Below, piece after piece: positions 42,204 through 50,248 of a stretch of 64,000 bases of DNA; position 1 is the first letter of the stretch, and each line of letters begins with the position of its first letter. The position numbers and the translations under genes are program-made. Source of the stretch: Natrinema salinisoli. Lineage in GTDB: Archaea > Halobacteriota > Halobacteria > Halobacteriales > Natrialbaceae. The stretch covers positions 3,596,001-3,660,000 of the forward strand of contig NZ_CP084469.1 in assembly GCF_020405205.1 (NCBI RefSeq). The letters run 5' to 3'. The notes beneath the pieces are model-generated. The model was not told the DNA's origin, ran no database searches, and worked only from the letters and a program-made list of their open reading frames with translations.

Positions 42204-42677
42204 AGTTTTCACCACTGCTTGCACGCTCGAACCTCCCGTTCGTCTTCACCCACCAGCGTGACGTCGTCTCCGAACGCATGCATTCCAGCCCATGCCCGTC
42301 CCACACCTTGTGTATACACTGACAGGAGGTTCGACACACGAGCCCTGCAGTTCGGTATCGGCCCTCCGTACTCCGCCTAACCGAATTCAACCACTGACTG
42401 CAGCGATACTAGTCGAGTGATAAGCCGGGGACTCTATTTCCTCACACTCGAGCAACCTCGAGGGTATCCGACCCAATTCGCGACGGGTTCACCGACAGGG
42501 ATCGTCTGTAGTCGTTTGAAAGACAGTCCCGAACGGCTAGCGAATCGGAAATTCAGGATAGGGCATTACGCTCGGACCTGTCGCTGTCCGAGAGCCGCCA
42601 CTACCCACCGAACGATCGGTGGTGACTCGAGTTGAAAACAGAACGAGCGATACGGTCTACGGCGCGCTGTCGATCGC
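42204..42677. other. Intergenic region upstream of the DUF1102 gene
   Basis: 474 bases without a convincing gene. It contains the perfect palindrome GTGTATACAC at 42310-42319, sharing the GTATACAC core with the uspA tandem repeat, and a hairpin at 42605-42622 (CCACCGA-ACGA-TCGGTGG) after the DUF5305 stop that could help end that transcript. Open frames here have no protein-like composition. Confidence 0.45.
42605..42622 (-). terminator. Possible terminator hairpin after DUF5305
   Basis: A 7-bp stem with a 4-base loop, 56 bases beyond the DUF5305 stop on the minus strand. There is no clear T-run, so the call is tentative. Confidence 0.3.
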
Positions 42678-43832
42678 TTACGAGTCGCCGTTCGACTCGT
42701 CAGTACCAGCGTCCCCACCGTCGGTTCGTTCCTCCTCGAAGAGATGGATTCCGGAGCCGTCACCGCTCGAGCCCTCCTCGACCACGTCCGGCTCGTACGC
42801 GTACAGCGACTCCCCGTCGACCACGTAATACCCACCAACCGACTCGTCCTCGAGCACGCGCCGATCGCAGTCGATCGCGATATCGACCAGGTCCTCGAGC
42901 GTCGACACCGTAATCTGCGACCGCTCGCGGATGTCGGCGGGAAGCGAGCCCCGCGAGATCCAGTCGTCGAACTCCTCGCGCTCGTATTGGCCACGGAGGC
43001 GCTCGAGTTCCCTCTCGGAGGGCGCGAGCGTCCCCCTGACTCGGGCGATCGCGAGTGCGCCGAGCCCGCAGACCGATGCGAGTAGCAGGAGGACGGAGCC
43101 GAGCGGACCGCCGAACCCGGCCGAACTCGCCGTCTGGACGGTTTCCGTCCGCTCCTGCGTGCGCCGATCTGCCGTCGGCGCGTCGACGCCGTACGTGGAG
43201 CCGTCCGGCGCGATCGCGAGTTCGTAGCGCTCGGTCCGCTCGACGGGTTCGCCCTCGACGGTTCCCTCCATCGTTACGTTCGCGACGACGGCCGTCTCCA
43301 CGGAGCCGGGCGACCCGCCGAGGGTCTCCTCGATACGCTCGCTCTCGTTTACGGTCGCGGGAACGTCGACCGCGAACGAGGTCGTGGCCTCCTCGCCGGG
43401 CTCGAGGCCCTCGGCCGTCGTCGCTGCGATCGTGTCGTTCACTTCCCAGTACTCCCGTTCGTCGTCGGCGGCTCGTATCACCCGCTCGAGCTCGATGTCG
43501 GCGGTCAGGTCGCCGGCGTCGGCGTCGTATCGGTACGCGAACGTCCCCTCGAGTTCGGGCGTCACTCGAGTGAAGTAGACCGATCGGTCCGAGAGCCGCG
43601 TCCCGACGGGATAGACCTCGTTCTCCGTCTGTACCGTCGCGCCGTGGTCGAAATTCCCGGTCGCCGACCACTCCTCGACCCGTTCCCGGTCCGTCTGTTC
43701 GGCGGGACCGGTGGCCGACGCGTAGGCTCCCCAGCCGCCGACGAGCGCGAGCGCGAGCAACGCGACCACGGCGACGACGAACCACTCGTCGAGTGCGGCT
43801 CGCGCCCGTACGAGCAGCCGATCGCTGTTCAC
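42678..43832 (-). CDS. DUF5305 domain membrane protein
   Basis: A 384-residue protein. A helix near the N terminus (WFVVAVVALLALALVGGWGA) and one near residue 250 (FGGPLGSVLLLLASVCGLGA) flank an extracellular beta domain (TVQTENEVYPVGTRLSDRSV ... FTRVTPELEGTFAYRYDADA). The C-terminal cytoplasmic part (~270-384) is charged. DUF5305 genes in haloarchaea are found beside signal peptidases and DUF1102 proteins; it may be an accessory for export or assembly of the exported subunits. It starts 43 bases after the signal peptidase gene, so the two are likely co-transcribed. Confidence 0.8.
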   Translation of the reverse strand: MNSDRLLVRARAALDEWFVVAVVALLALALVGGWGAYASATGPAEQTDRERVEEWSATGNFDHGATVQTENEVYPVGTRLSDRSVYFTRVTPELEGTFAYRYDADAGDLTADIELERVIRAADDEREYWEVNDTIAATTAEGLEPGEEATTSFAVDVPATVNESERIEETLGGSPGSVETAVVANVTMEGTVEGEPVERTERYELAIAPDGSTYGVDAPTADRRTQERTETVQTASSAGFGGPLGSVLLLLASVCGLGALAIARVRGTLAPSERELERLRGQYEREEFDDWISRGSLPADIRERSQITVSTLEDLVDIAIDCDRRVLEDESVGGYYVVDGESLYAYEPDVVEEGSSGDGSGIHLFEEERTDGGDAGTDESNGDS

Positions 43833-43875
43833 TGTCGATCCCTCCCTGATGTCGAAACTCTCGTGTGCATAGCTG

Positions 43876-45039
43876 TCACCTCAGAAATCTCCCTGTCGAA
43901 CTCGAGCGCTGTCGCGAGCGGGTCCTGATCGTCCCGGTGCCCGCGAGGAGCGCGAACGGCAGTACGAACAGTCCGGTAGCGACGGTCGCCACGGTGGTCA
44001 TCGCCACCCAGGGGTGGACGGCGTGCAGCCGGGCGATCATCGGCGGTGGGAGCACCGCGAAGTACCGGCGGTCCGTGTACGAGCGCAGGTAGTATCCCGT
44101 CTCGGGCGGTGCGGTCAGCGAGACGGTCGCGTCGACGCGCTCGCCGCGAGTGAGCACTCTCGGGTCGTCGTCGACATCGATCCCGTCGCTCGCCGGTTCC
44201 GTGATCGACACGACGGGCAACACGCCGCCGTTTCGCAGTTCCGCGGAGTGGGTCTTCGTTTCACCGACGGGGACGACGTCGGGCCGCTCCGAGTCGAACT
44301 CCGCGCTCACGAGTCCGATCTCCACCGATCCCGACATCGCGACCATCGTCACGAGCGTGACCGTGAAGAGCAGGAGGGCCATACCGCCGACGAGCCGTCG
44401 GGCGTCGAACGCGTCTTTGCGCGTGTGCGATCGAGAGCGTTCGCGGTCGGGCGTTCCACGCCCGTCCAGTACCACCGAGAGGCCGGTCACGAGCAGCCCG
44501 AATCCGAGCAGGAGATACGAGAGTCCCTGACTGCCTGCCAACGCTCGGATGCCGAGCGTCGACGCGAGCCACCACTGGGCCGACTCGAGTCCCCCCTGGA
44601 CAGTCATCGCGACCGTCCCGAGGTGAGGGATCGTCACGACCTCGCCGTTCACCTGCAGCGCCGTCGCGACGATCTGTCCGTCGGTGACGTGTGGCTCGCC
44701 GCTGTCCTGATCCGTGAACGGATTCGCGTCCCCGCGGGTCACGTAGCCGTGGTCCGTTTCCTCGACGACCCGATGGGTCGTCAGACCGCCGCCCTCGATC
44801 TCCTGTGCGTCGTAGACGATCACGTCTCCTTTTTCGACGGGACCGGCGACGGCCGATGGAACGGCGACGAATCCGTCACCGGCGTCGATCGTCGGCTCCA
44901 TGCTTCCGGTCTCCACGTAGCCGAGTCCGATCGGAACGCCGAGCACGTGACCGACCGCCAGTAGACTAACGAGGGCGACGATACCGATCGCCGCCGCTCG
45001 CCGAAGCCCCGTCCCACCATCTGTTCTGATTCGTGCCAT
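43876..45039 (-). CDS. Signal peptidase I, archaeal S26B (SipW/Sec11-like) with extra domain
   Basis: A 387-residue membrane protease. The catalytic serine is in YVETGSMEPTIDAGDGF (about residue 46), the catalytic histidine in GLTTHRVVEE, and the third motif is GYVTRGDANPFTDQD. That S-H pairing is the Sec11/SipW type rather than the bacterial S-K type. Additional helices follow (SYLLLGFGLLVTGLSVVL; GGMALLLFTVTLVTMVAMSG), then a soluble beta domain to residue ~340 and a last helix, making it twice the normal length. Genomic context with DUF1102 suggests a dedicated processing peptidase. Confidence 0.88.
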   Translation of the reverse strand: MARIRTDGGTGLRRAAAIGIVALVSLLAVGHVLGVPIGLGYVETGSMEPTIDAGDGFVAVPSAVAGPVEKGDVIVYDAQEIEGGGLTTHRVVEETDHGYVTRGDANPFTDQDSGEPHVTDGQIVATALQVNGEVVTIPHLGTVAMTVQGGLESAQWWLASTLGIRALAGSQGLSYLLLGFGLLVTGLSVVLDGRGTPDRERSRSHTRKDAFDARRLVGGMALLLFTVTLVTMVAMSGSVEIGLVSAEFDSERPDVVPVGETKTHSAELRNGGVLPVVSITEPASDGIDVDDDPRVLTRGERVDATVSLTAPPETGYYLRSYTDRRYFAVLPPPMIARLHAVHPWVAMTTVATVATGLFVLPFALLAGTGTIRTRSRQRSSSTGRFLR

Positions 45040-45335
45040 ATTCTACGCTCCAGCTGACGCGGCGACGTATCGTCGAGTTGCGTCGGCGCGTCGTTCATCC
45101 GAACGGGACTGTTCACTTTTGCTATGGGTGGGCTTCCGTCACTGCTGGCGAGGATTGCAGTCGGAGGACCGCTCGGTAACGTCTTCTTTCTCTCTGTCAC
45201 CTTTCCATTCATTTCGTTTATATAATCACGAATGGTACCAATAGTAACGAATTCGCAACGGAGAACGCGGAAGTAACCTTCTGATGACTGGTTCGATCGC
45301 TATAGTTTACAATTATTTAACAATGCGACCGGCGA
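45040..45335. promoter_or_regulatory. Divergent promoter region of the signal peptidase and DUF7344 genes
   Basis: The minus-strand TATA element ATTATATAAA (about 45217-45226) would start transcription near 45195, giving the signal peptidase gene a leader of about 155 bases, long for a haloarchaeon. On the plus strand TTATTTAA (45313-45320) serves the DUF7344 gene. The long leader may hold regulatory RNA or a short leader peptide; no clear one is visible. Confidence 0.45.
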
Positions 45336-45359
45336 GTGAACCGACGGGGGGATGAAGGG

Positions 45360-45926
45360 GTGACCGACGACCTCTCTTCGAGAGGAGACTCACGGACTGA
45401 CGAACTGACACGCGACGAAATATTCACCATGCTGAGCAATCGACGGCGGCGGTGGGTACTCCACTATCTCAAGCGGACCGACGAGGAACGAGTCGAGCTG
45501 CGGACGCTCGTCGATTCGGTCTCGTCCTGGGAGTACGACGTCCCGGCTGACGAGCTTCCCTGGAAGAAACGAAAGCGGGTCTACACCGCGCTCCGGCAGT
45601 CACACCTGCCGAAGCTCGCCGACGTCGGGGCGATCGAGTACGATCAGACTCGAGGCGTCGTCGAACTGACCGACGAAGCGGCGGAACTCCAGATGTATCT
45701 CGAGTACGTTCCGGCCGACGACATTCCCTGGAGTCAGGTCTATCTCGGACTGGCAGGGATCGGCGTGGTGTTGACCGTCCTCGCCCGGTACGCGATTTTC
45801 CCGTTCACCGAACTCGGCGGGACGGCGCTCGCGGCGATCTTCGTCGCGATGTTCGGCGTGACCGCGCTCGTGCATACGAGCTACGCTCACCGAAACCGAA
45901 TCGGACGGGGTGAGCCGCCGCGATGA
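45360..45926 (+). CDS. DUF7344-type winged-helix membrane regulator
   Basis: A protein of 188 residues (196 if the GTG at 45336 is used). Residues ~20-95 form a winged helix of the haloarchaeal DUF7344 type: DEIFTMLSNRRRRWVLHYLK is its standard opening, LPWKKRKRVYTALRQSHLPK the recognition part. Two transmembrane helices follow (QVYLGLAGIGVVLTVLARY; LGGTALAAIFVAMFGVTALV), so the DNA-binding part is tethered at the membrane. It is divergent from the signal peptidase and probably controls this surface locus. Its stop overlaps the next ATG by 4 bases. Confidence 0.82.
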   Translation: MTDDLSSRGDSRTDELTRDEIFTMLSNRRRRWVLHYLKRTDEERVELRTLVDSVSSWEYDVPADELPWKKRKRVYTALRQSHLPKLADVGAIEYDQTRGVVELTDEAAELQMYLEYVPADDIPWSQVYLGLAGIGVVLTVLARYAIFPFTELGGTALAAIFVAMFGVTALVHTSYAHRNRIGRGEPPR

Positions 45927-46366
45927 CCCGGAAAATCGGGCTCGCGATGATCGCTCTCGCGATCGTCTCGCTCGTCGCCGCGAGCGGCGGTGCGAGTTCG
46001 GTCGCCGTCGAACGATCGATCGAGGTGGCTGTCACCGACGATCCGTCGGCACAGCCCGTCGCTTTCTACACGGAGGCGAGCGGTGAGAACGACTCGAGGA
46101 TCACGGTGACGAACCGAGTTGACGAAGAGTTGACGGTAACGGAGGCGTCCGTCGACGAATCTCGAGTCGGCGACTGGGGGCAGAACGTGAGCGTCGACCG
46201 GACCGTTGCGTCGGCCGATCCGGGATCGAACGCATCGGTCATCGTAACCGACGTTCCCTGCGGCGACGCCGTGGCCGCGGGAGGCCTGCCGATCGAAATT
46301 ACGGTCGAGGCGGGATTGACGACGATCGAGACGACCGTCGACGCCGCCGTCGCGTGCGACGGATAG
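45923..46366 (+). CDS. Secreted beta-rich protein of the DUF1102 locus
   Basis: A 147-residue protein with a clear Sec signal (IGLAMIALAIVSLVAASGGA) and a mature part of regular beta character (VERSIEVAVTDDPSAQPVAF; SRITVTNRVDEELTVTEASV). Two cysteines (VPCGDAV and VACDG) could form a disulfide. It looks like an exported subunit or companion of the DUF1102 protein and is translationally coupled to the membrane regulator upstream. No family name recognised. Confidence 0.68.
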   Translation: MTRKIGLAMIALAIVSLVAASGGASSVAVERSIEVAVTDDPSAQPVAFYTEASGENDSRITVTNRVDEELTVTEASVDESRVGDWGQNVSVDRTVASADPGSNASVIVTDVPCGDAVAAGGLPIEITVEAGLTTIETTVDAAVACDG

Positions 46367-46464
46367 ACAGCGGTCCGTTTTCGCGAACCAGTGCCGTCGC
46401 TTCGCTCGAGAGTGATCGAAATCGGAATGTTAAGGGACGGGGTCCCCTACCATCCTCACGTACA

Positions 46465-46902
46465 ATGACATGGCTCCGTGCGCTTCTCGCCGCCGGCCTG
46501 TCGGTGATCATGCCCGGTGCGGGCCACGTCCTCGTCCGGGACTGGCTCCGCGCCGCCCTGTTCGCCGGCCTCTTCCTCTCGGCGAGCGCCCTCTTCCTCC
46601 CGATCGAACAGCTAGCGGCTGCCGGCCCGATAACGAACGTCGACGAAATCACCGCGTACGCGGACGTGATGTCCGAAGAGACCGACTCGATGACGCAGTT
46701 CCTCCTCTCGTTTATCGCGCTGTTCGCCGCGATCGACGCGACGTTTCGCGCGCTCGGATACCCGCCCGGCGGGACCGACACCGCGGACGGACCGACCTGT
46801 CCCGAATGCGGGAAGGAGATCGACGAGGACCTCGCGTTCTGTCACTGGTGTACGACGCGTCTCGAGCCCGAGTCATCCGACGAAGAGCCCGCTCATTCGT
46901 AG
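46465..46902 (+). CDS. Membrane protein with C-terminal zinc ribbon (DUF7575-like)
   Basis: A 145-residue protein. Two N-terminal membrane helices (RALLAAGLSVIMPGAGHVLV; AALFAGLFLSASALFLPI), a third around residue 80 (FLLSFIALFAAIDATFRAL), and a C-terminal zinc ribbon CPECGKEIDEDLAFCHWC. The arrangement matches haloarchaeal proteins with a DUF7575 ribbon. It has no known function. The ATG at 46465 is preferred to 46354, whose extension lacks protein character. Confidence 0.75.
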   Translation: MTWLRALLAAGLSVIMPGAGHVLVRDWLRAALFAGLFLSASALFLPIEQLAAAGPITNVDEITAYADVMSEETDSMTQFLLSFIALFAAIDATFRALGYPPGGTDTADGPTCPECGKEIDEDLAFCHWCTTRLEPESSDEEPAHS

Positions 46903-47080
46903 GACGAACTCCGCTGCGATCGGCGATCGCACCTGAGTCCGGTTTCGGAGCGGTCGGTGACGACGGCCCGCTCGGGAGGGATATAACCACACTAGTAGTG
47001 CTTCCACGGAGCCCTTTTCCCCGCTCGTCCGATACGGCAGTCAGCCACCGGCCACCCGCTGTGACCGGGAGGAGTCCATA

Positions 47081-47242
47081 ATGCGAACGAACACCGAACG
47101 ACGCGACGAGACGGTTGTACCGGACGATGGAGCGTTCGACCAGTACGTGAGTTACGCCGCGAGCGACGGGACGGTCATCTGCGACCGCGAGAATCCGGCC
47201 GCGTGGATCCGGTCGACGGACGTTCGACCGTGTTTACGGTAG
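47081..47242 (+). CDS. DUF7331-like small protein
   Basis: A 53-residue protein: after a polar N terminus come FDQYVSYAASDGTVICDREN and PAAWIRSTDVRPCLR. The V-I-C-D-R-E-N-P-x-A-W core is that of haloarchaeal DUF7331 proteins. A GGGAGGAG Shine-Dalgarno-like stretch lies 9 bases before the ATG, unusual in this leaderless genome. Function unknown. The following gene is on the opposite strand and ends 36 bases away. Confidence 0.72.
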   Translation: MRTNTERRDETVVPDDGAFDQYVSYAASDGTVICDRENPAAWIRSTDVRPCLR

Positions 47243-47278
47243 CGGGGCTATCGACGGGTGCCAGCGCCGATAGCGGCG

Positions 47279-48535
47279 TCACCGACAGCGGCTACAGACG
47301 AATTCGGTCGGACTGATCGCCCTCAGCTGTGGTTCCGGGAGGTACCGGCCACACTCCGCGCACCACGTCCAGTAGATGCGGTATGGATCGGGCGGATCCG
47401 CGGCGTCCGTCTCGGCTGTGCCCGTCGGTGTTTTCTCGTCGCGTTCGATCGTGATCGACCGATCGCCGACGCCCGTGACCGTCCCGGTGATCGACGCGTG
47501 CTGGGCGACGCTGATTCCGTCGGCCGGTTGGGCGATCATTTCGCCCGACTCGACCTCGTCGCCGGCCCGGACGATCGGCTCGCTGGGCACCACCACGCCC
47601 TCGAAGTCGGGGTTCGTGATCAGCGGTACTTCGACCCGGTCGGGCTCGAGCGTCTCCGTCGGTTCCGTCTCGTGACTCGACTGCTTCCACGCCGCCGGTG
47701 CGAGGACGTTGACCCGCCCGCCGCTGCCGATTCGGTTCTCCGCGACGACTGACTCCTCCATCACGAGCAAGCAGTTTGTCCGTTTGCGGACGCCGAAGCG
47801 CTCCGGCGGCTGCTCGATCTCGAAACACCACCCGGGCCCGCCGTCGAGGATGACCTCGTTCTCCGCGAGCCCGTCAGTTCGACCCGCCGCCTCGAGGAGG
47901 TCCGTCGCGGGCGTTCCGATCGGCACTCGGAGCAACCGGTGGGTCGGGACGCGGCCGTCGACGTGGACGAACTTCTCGGTCGTCGGCTCGCCGTCGACGA
48001 GCGCCCGGTAAACGTTGTAGAGCGTCTCCGTGTTCTGGACGATCCAGCCGTGATCCATCGGGAGCTCGCCCCCCTTCATCACGACGTCCGCGACGATCCG
48101 CATGAGCACGGTCTCCATCCCGAACTCGTACTTGTCCGCGGTGTAGGCGGCGACGATCCCGGTCGCGTCCCCGTCGATCGGGAGATCGCTCGGCTCGTAG
48201 ATCGTCGCGTCGGTCGCCGCCTCGAGCGGGCCCATCCACTCCTCGCGGTTGGCCCGCTTGACGCTGATGACGATCCGATCGAACGCGCGGTCGAGCAGCC
48301 CCTCGAACAGCGCCGCGAGCTCGTCGGTTCGCTCCCGGCCCAGCCACTTGTCCATGTAGTAGTTCGGTTCGCTCTCCTGGTGGTTCACCAGCAGCGAGTC
48401 GACCTCCTCGAGTCGGTCCCACTTGGCGTACGTCGGGAATCCGGCACCGCCCGCCCCTGCCAGGCCGGCGTTGCGCAACGTCACCGCGAACTCGGGTGGC
48501 TCGACCGCGCTGACTTTCTCTCGAGTGACGCTCAT
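47279..48535 (-). CDS. RnfC/SLBB-type NADH-binding protein
   Basis: A 418-residue protein related to RnfC, PduS and the 51-kDa NADH dehydrogenase subunit. The flavin/NADH loop is AGLAGAGGAGFPTYAKW (residues ~25-41), followed by LLVNHQESEPNYYMDKW, an SLBB-like segment (VHVDGRVPTHRLLRVPIGTP) and a barrel-sandwich region (IVRAGDEVESGEMIAQPADG). Instead of the usual 4Fe-4S ferredoxin motifs it ends in a zinc ribbon (WCAECGRYLP ... FVCSRC). An electron-transfer role without Fe-S centres is therefore uncertain. ATG 48535 (MSVTREKV) replaces the upstream 48580. Confidence 0.78.
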   Translation of the reverse strand: MSVTREKVSAVEPPEFAVTLRNAGLAGAGGAGFPTYAKWDRLEEVDSLLVNHQESEPNYYMDKWLGRERTDELAALFEGLLDRAFDRIVISVKRANREEWMGPLEAATDATIYEPSDLPIDGDATGIVAAYTADKYEFGMETVLMRIVADVVMKGGELPMDHGWIVQNTETLYNVYRALVDGEPTTEKFVHVDGRVPTHRLLRVPIGTPATDLLEAAGRTDGLAENEVILDGGPGWCFEIEQPPERFGVRKRTNCLLVMEESVVAENRIGSGGRVNVLAPAAWKQSSHETEPTETLEPDRVEVPLITNPDFEGVVVPSEPIVRAGDEVESGEMIAQPADGISVAQHASITGTVTGVGDRSITIERDEKTPTGTAETDAADPPDPYRIYWTWCAECGRYLPEPQLRAISPTEFVCSRCR

Positions 48536-48752
48536 ACTCGGGATAGAGCCACGATACCAGTCACCATAGATCGCAGCCAACGTTGACCTGAATGACTAGC
48601 GAAACTGCACTTTGATCGCCGGATCAGTGTCTCGGCGGCGAACTATTTGCGCGACTGAGACGTCGCGAGCGTCCGTCGATCAAGGGGCCCAACGAACGCG
48701 AGGTATGTTACCAATTAACTATGGTTCCGAGGCGAAACGACGGCGAAAGCAC

Positions 48753-49952
48753 CTATTTCTCGATGATACTCTCCTCGACGGGCTCGCCGAAGTGGCGCGC
48801 CGTGTCCTCGGCGTACAACAGAATCTCGTCGCCGGCTTCGACGTCCGTCACCGCTTTGCGACCCTCCGCGGTGGGGACCTTGATCGTCTCGGCGTTCTGG
48901 AGCAGGGTCTCGACGCGGTCGCCGCTCTCGGTCTCGAGCGCGAGCCGGAACATCGGTCGCTGTTCGATCTTGACCCGGCCGACGATGGCCTCCCGCGTGT
49001 TGCCGTCGAGGTCGACGACCTGGACCTCGTCGCCGCTCTGGAGTTCGGAGAGGTACTTCGTGCCGCCGTCGGGCGTCCGGACGTAGGCGTGGACCGCGCC
49101 GGCGTTGACGCGGAAGGGACGGGAGGCGACGTACGGCGATTCGGCGGTCTCGCCGTGGACGAAGACCAGCCCGCGGCTCATCGATCCGACGAGCATCCCC
49201 TCGTCGTGCTCGAGCAGATTCCCGGTGTCGACGCAGACCCGATCCGCGCTGCCCGCTCGTTCGATGTCGAGCACTTCGGCGTACTCGAGATCGAGAGTCT
49301 CGCGTTCGGCCTCGTCGCGGACCTCGACGGTCTCGCGGATCTCGTCGGGGTCGTCCGAGTCGAGCAGGACGGCGTCGGACCCGATCTCGAGGGTCTCGAA
49401 CGCCGTTTTGGCCTCCTCGGCGCTGGTGACGCCCGCGACGAGGTCCGTCTCCTCGCCGATGCGGGCGATCAGGTTCTCGAGGGGGATGATCGTCCAGTCC
49501 TCGCCGACGACGATCGTGTGGTCTGCCTCCTCGGCGGCGGTTTCGGCGAAGCGCTCGTACTCCTTGCCGAGGATGCGGACGTACGCGCCGCGCTGGAAGT
49601 CGCCGTCGCGGCGCAGCGTCGAGAGGTCTGCCGATCCGGAGAAGTCCTCGGGCAGGTCGATCGTCGCGTCGCCCTCGCCGTTCTTCCCGACGACCACCGC
49701 GTCCGCCCGTGCGGCCGGTTCGCCGTCGTCGCTCTCGGCTTCGGCGTCGTCGATGTCGTCGACGAGGGTCACGTCCCCGTCGGTTCGAAACGCCGCGACG
49801 TTGATATCGCCGAGTTCGCGGACGCGCTCCACGTCTCCCTCGTCGACCAGTACCCAGTCTGCACCCGCCTCGAGCGCGGCGGTGATCCGCGCCCGGCGGT
49901 CGTCCCAGTCACCGACGGTATCGTCGGCTTTTACCCAGACAGCTCGCGTCAT
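48753..49952 (-). CDS. aroB': 3-dehydroquinate synthase II (archaeal type)
   Basis: A 399-residue enzyme that converts ADH (2-amino-3,7-dideoxy-threo-hept-6-ulosonate) to 3-dehydroquinate with oxidative deamination, replacing bacterial AroB. Family segments are the opening TRAVWVKADD, WTIIPLENLIARIG, DLEYAEVLDIERAGSADRVC, DTGNLLEHDEGMLVGSMSRG and SRPFRVNAGAVHAYVR. The ATG at 49952 begins the conserved region. Its partner enzyme, ADH synthase, lies at 54020-54814. An operator-like dyad sits about 200 bases upstream between it and the divergent cyclin-like gene. Confidence 0.92.
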   Translation of the reverse strand: MTRAVWVKADDTVGDWDDRRARITAALEAGADWVLVDEGDVERVRELGDINVAAFRTDGDVTLVDDIDDAEAESDDGEPAARADAVVVGKNGEGDATIDLPEDFSGSADLSTLRRDGDFQRGAYVRILGKEYERFAETAAEEADHTIVVGEDWTIIPLENLIARIGEETDLVAGVTSAEEAKTAFETLEIGSDAVLLDSDDPDEIRETVEVRDEAERETLDLEYAEVLDIERAGSADRVCVDTGNLLEHDEGMLVGSMSRGLVFVHGETAESPYVASRPFRVNAGAVHAYVRTPDGGTKYLSELQSGDEVQVVDLDGNTREAIVGRVKIEQRPMFRLALETESGDRVETLLQNAETIKVPTAEGRKAVTDVEAGDEILLYAEDTARHFGEPVEESIIEK

Positions 49953-50093
49953 GCATCGACCCTCGAAGGGAACGGGCTTGAACGTGGCGAATCGAACAGG
50001 GGCGACGGATCGTCCCTCGCCCGGGATGACGCCCTCCGGTACCGATCGAACCCCACCATCGATCGTGAATCGCTGTGCGATCGATCGCACACC

Positions 50094-50197
50094 GATAGTC
50101 GGTGGCTCTGGGTCGCCTCCTCGCTTCCCGAGGCCGTGCTCGTCGTGACTATCGCTACTATCACGTTAGTTGCGACACTCACGATAGTAATGATAGT
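50094..50197. promoter_or_regulatory. Five GATAGT/ACTATC hexamers, four in a symmetric 50-bp dyad
   Basis: ACTATC occurs at 50148 and 50157, and GATAGT at 50183 and 50192, each pair 9 bases apart, so the whole (50148-50197) is exactly symmetric about 50172.5. A fifth GATAGT lies at 50094. The dyad stands about 50 bases upstream of the ATG at 50249 and just before its AT-rich TATA region (about 50217-50226). A dimeric factor binding twice, or a tetramer, is the likely reader. The gene on the other side is aroB', about 196 bases away. Confidence 0.65.
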
Positions 50198-50248
50198 CGA
50201 AATACTTTCTCAGAAATTGATAATATCTGTTCGATCGATCCTTCGGAT

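Noticed and set aside
44820-45212. Minus-strand frame beginning MNGKVTERKK upstream of the signal peptidase
   Set aside because: It overlaps the signal peptidase gene out of frame for more than half its length and has no protein character; treated as leader.
47279-48535. Complete NADH dehydrogenase or Rnf subunit
   Set aside because: Sequence lacks the Fe-S cysteines and no other complex subunit is in the window.
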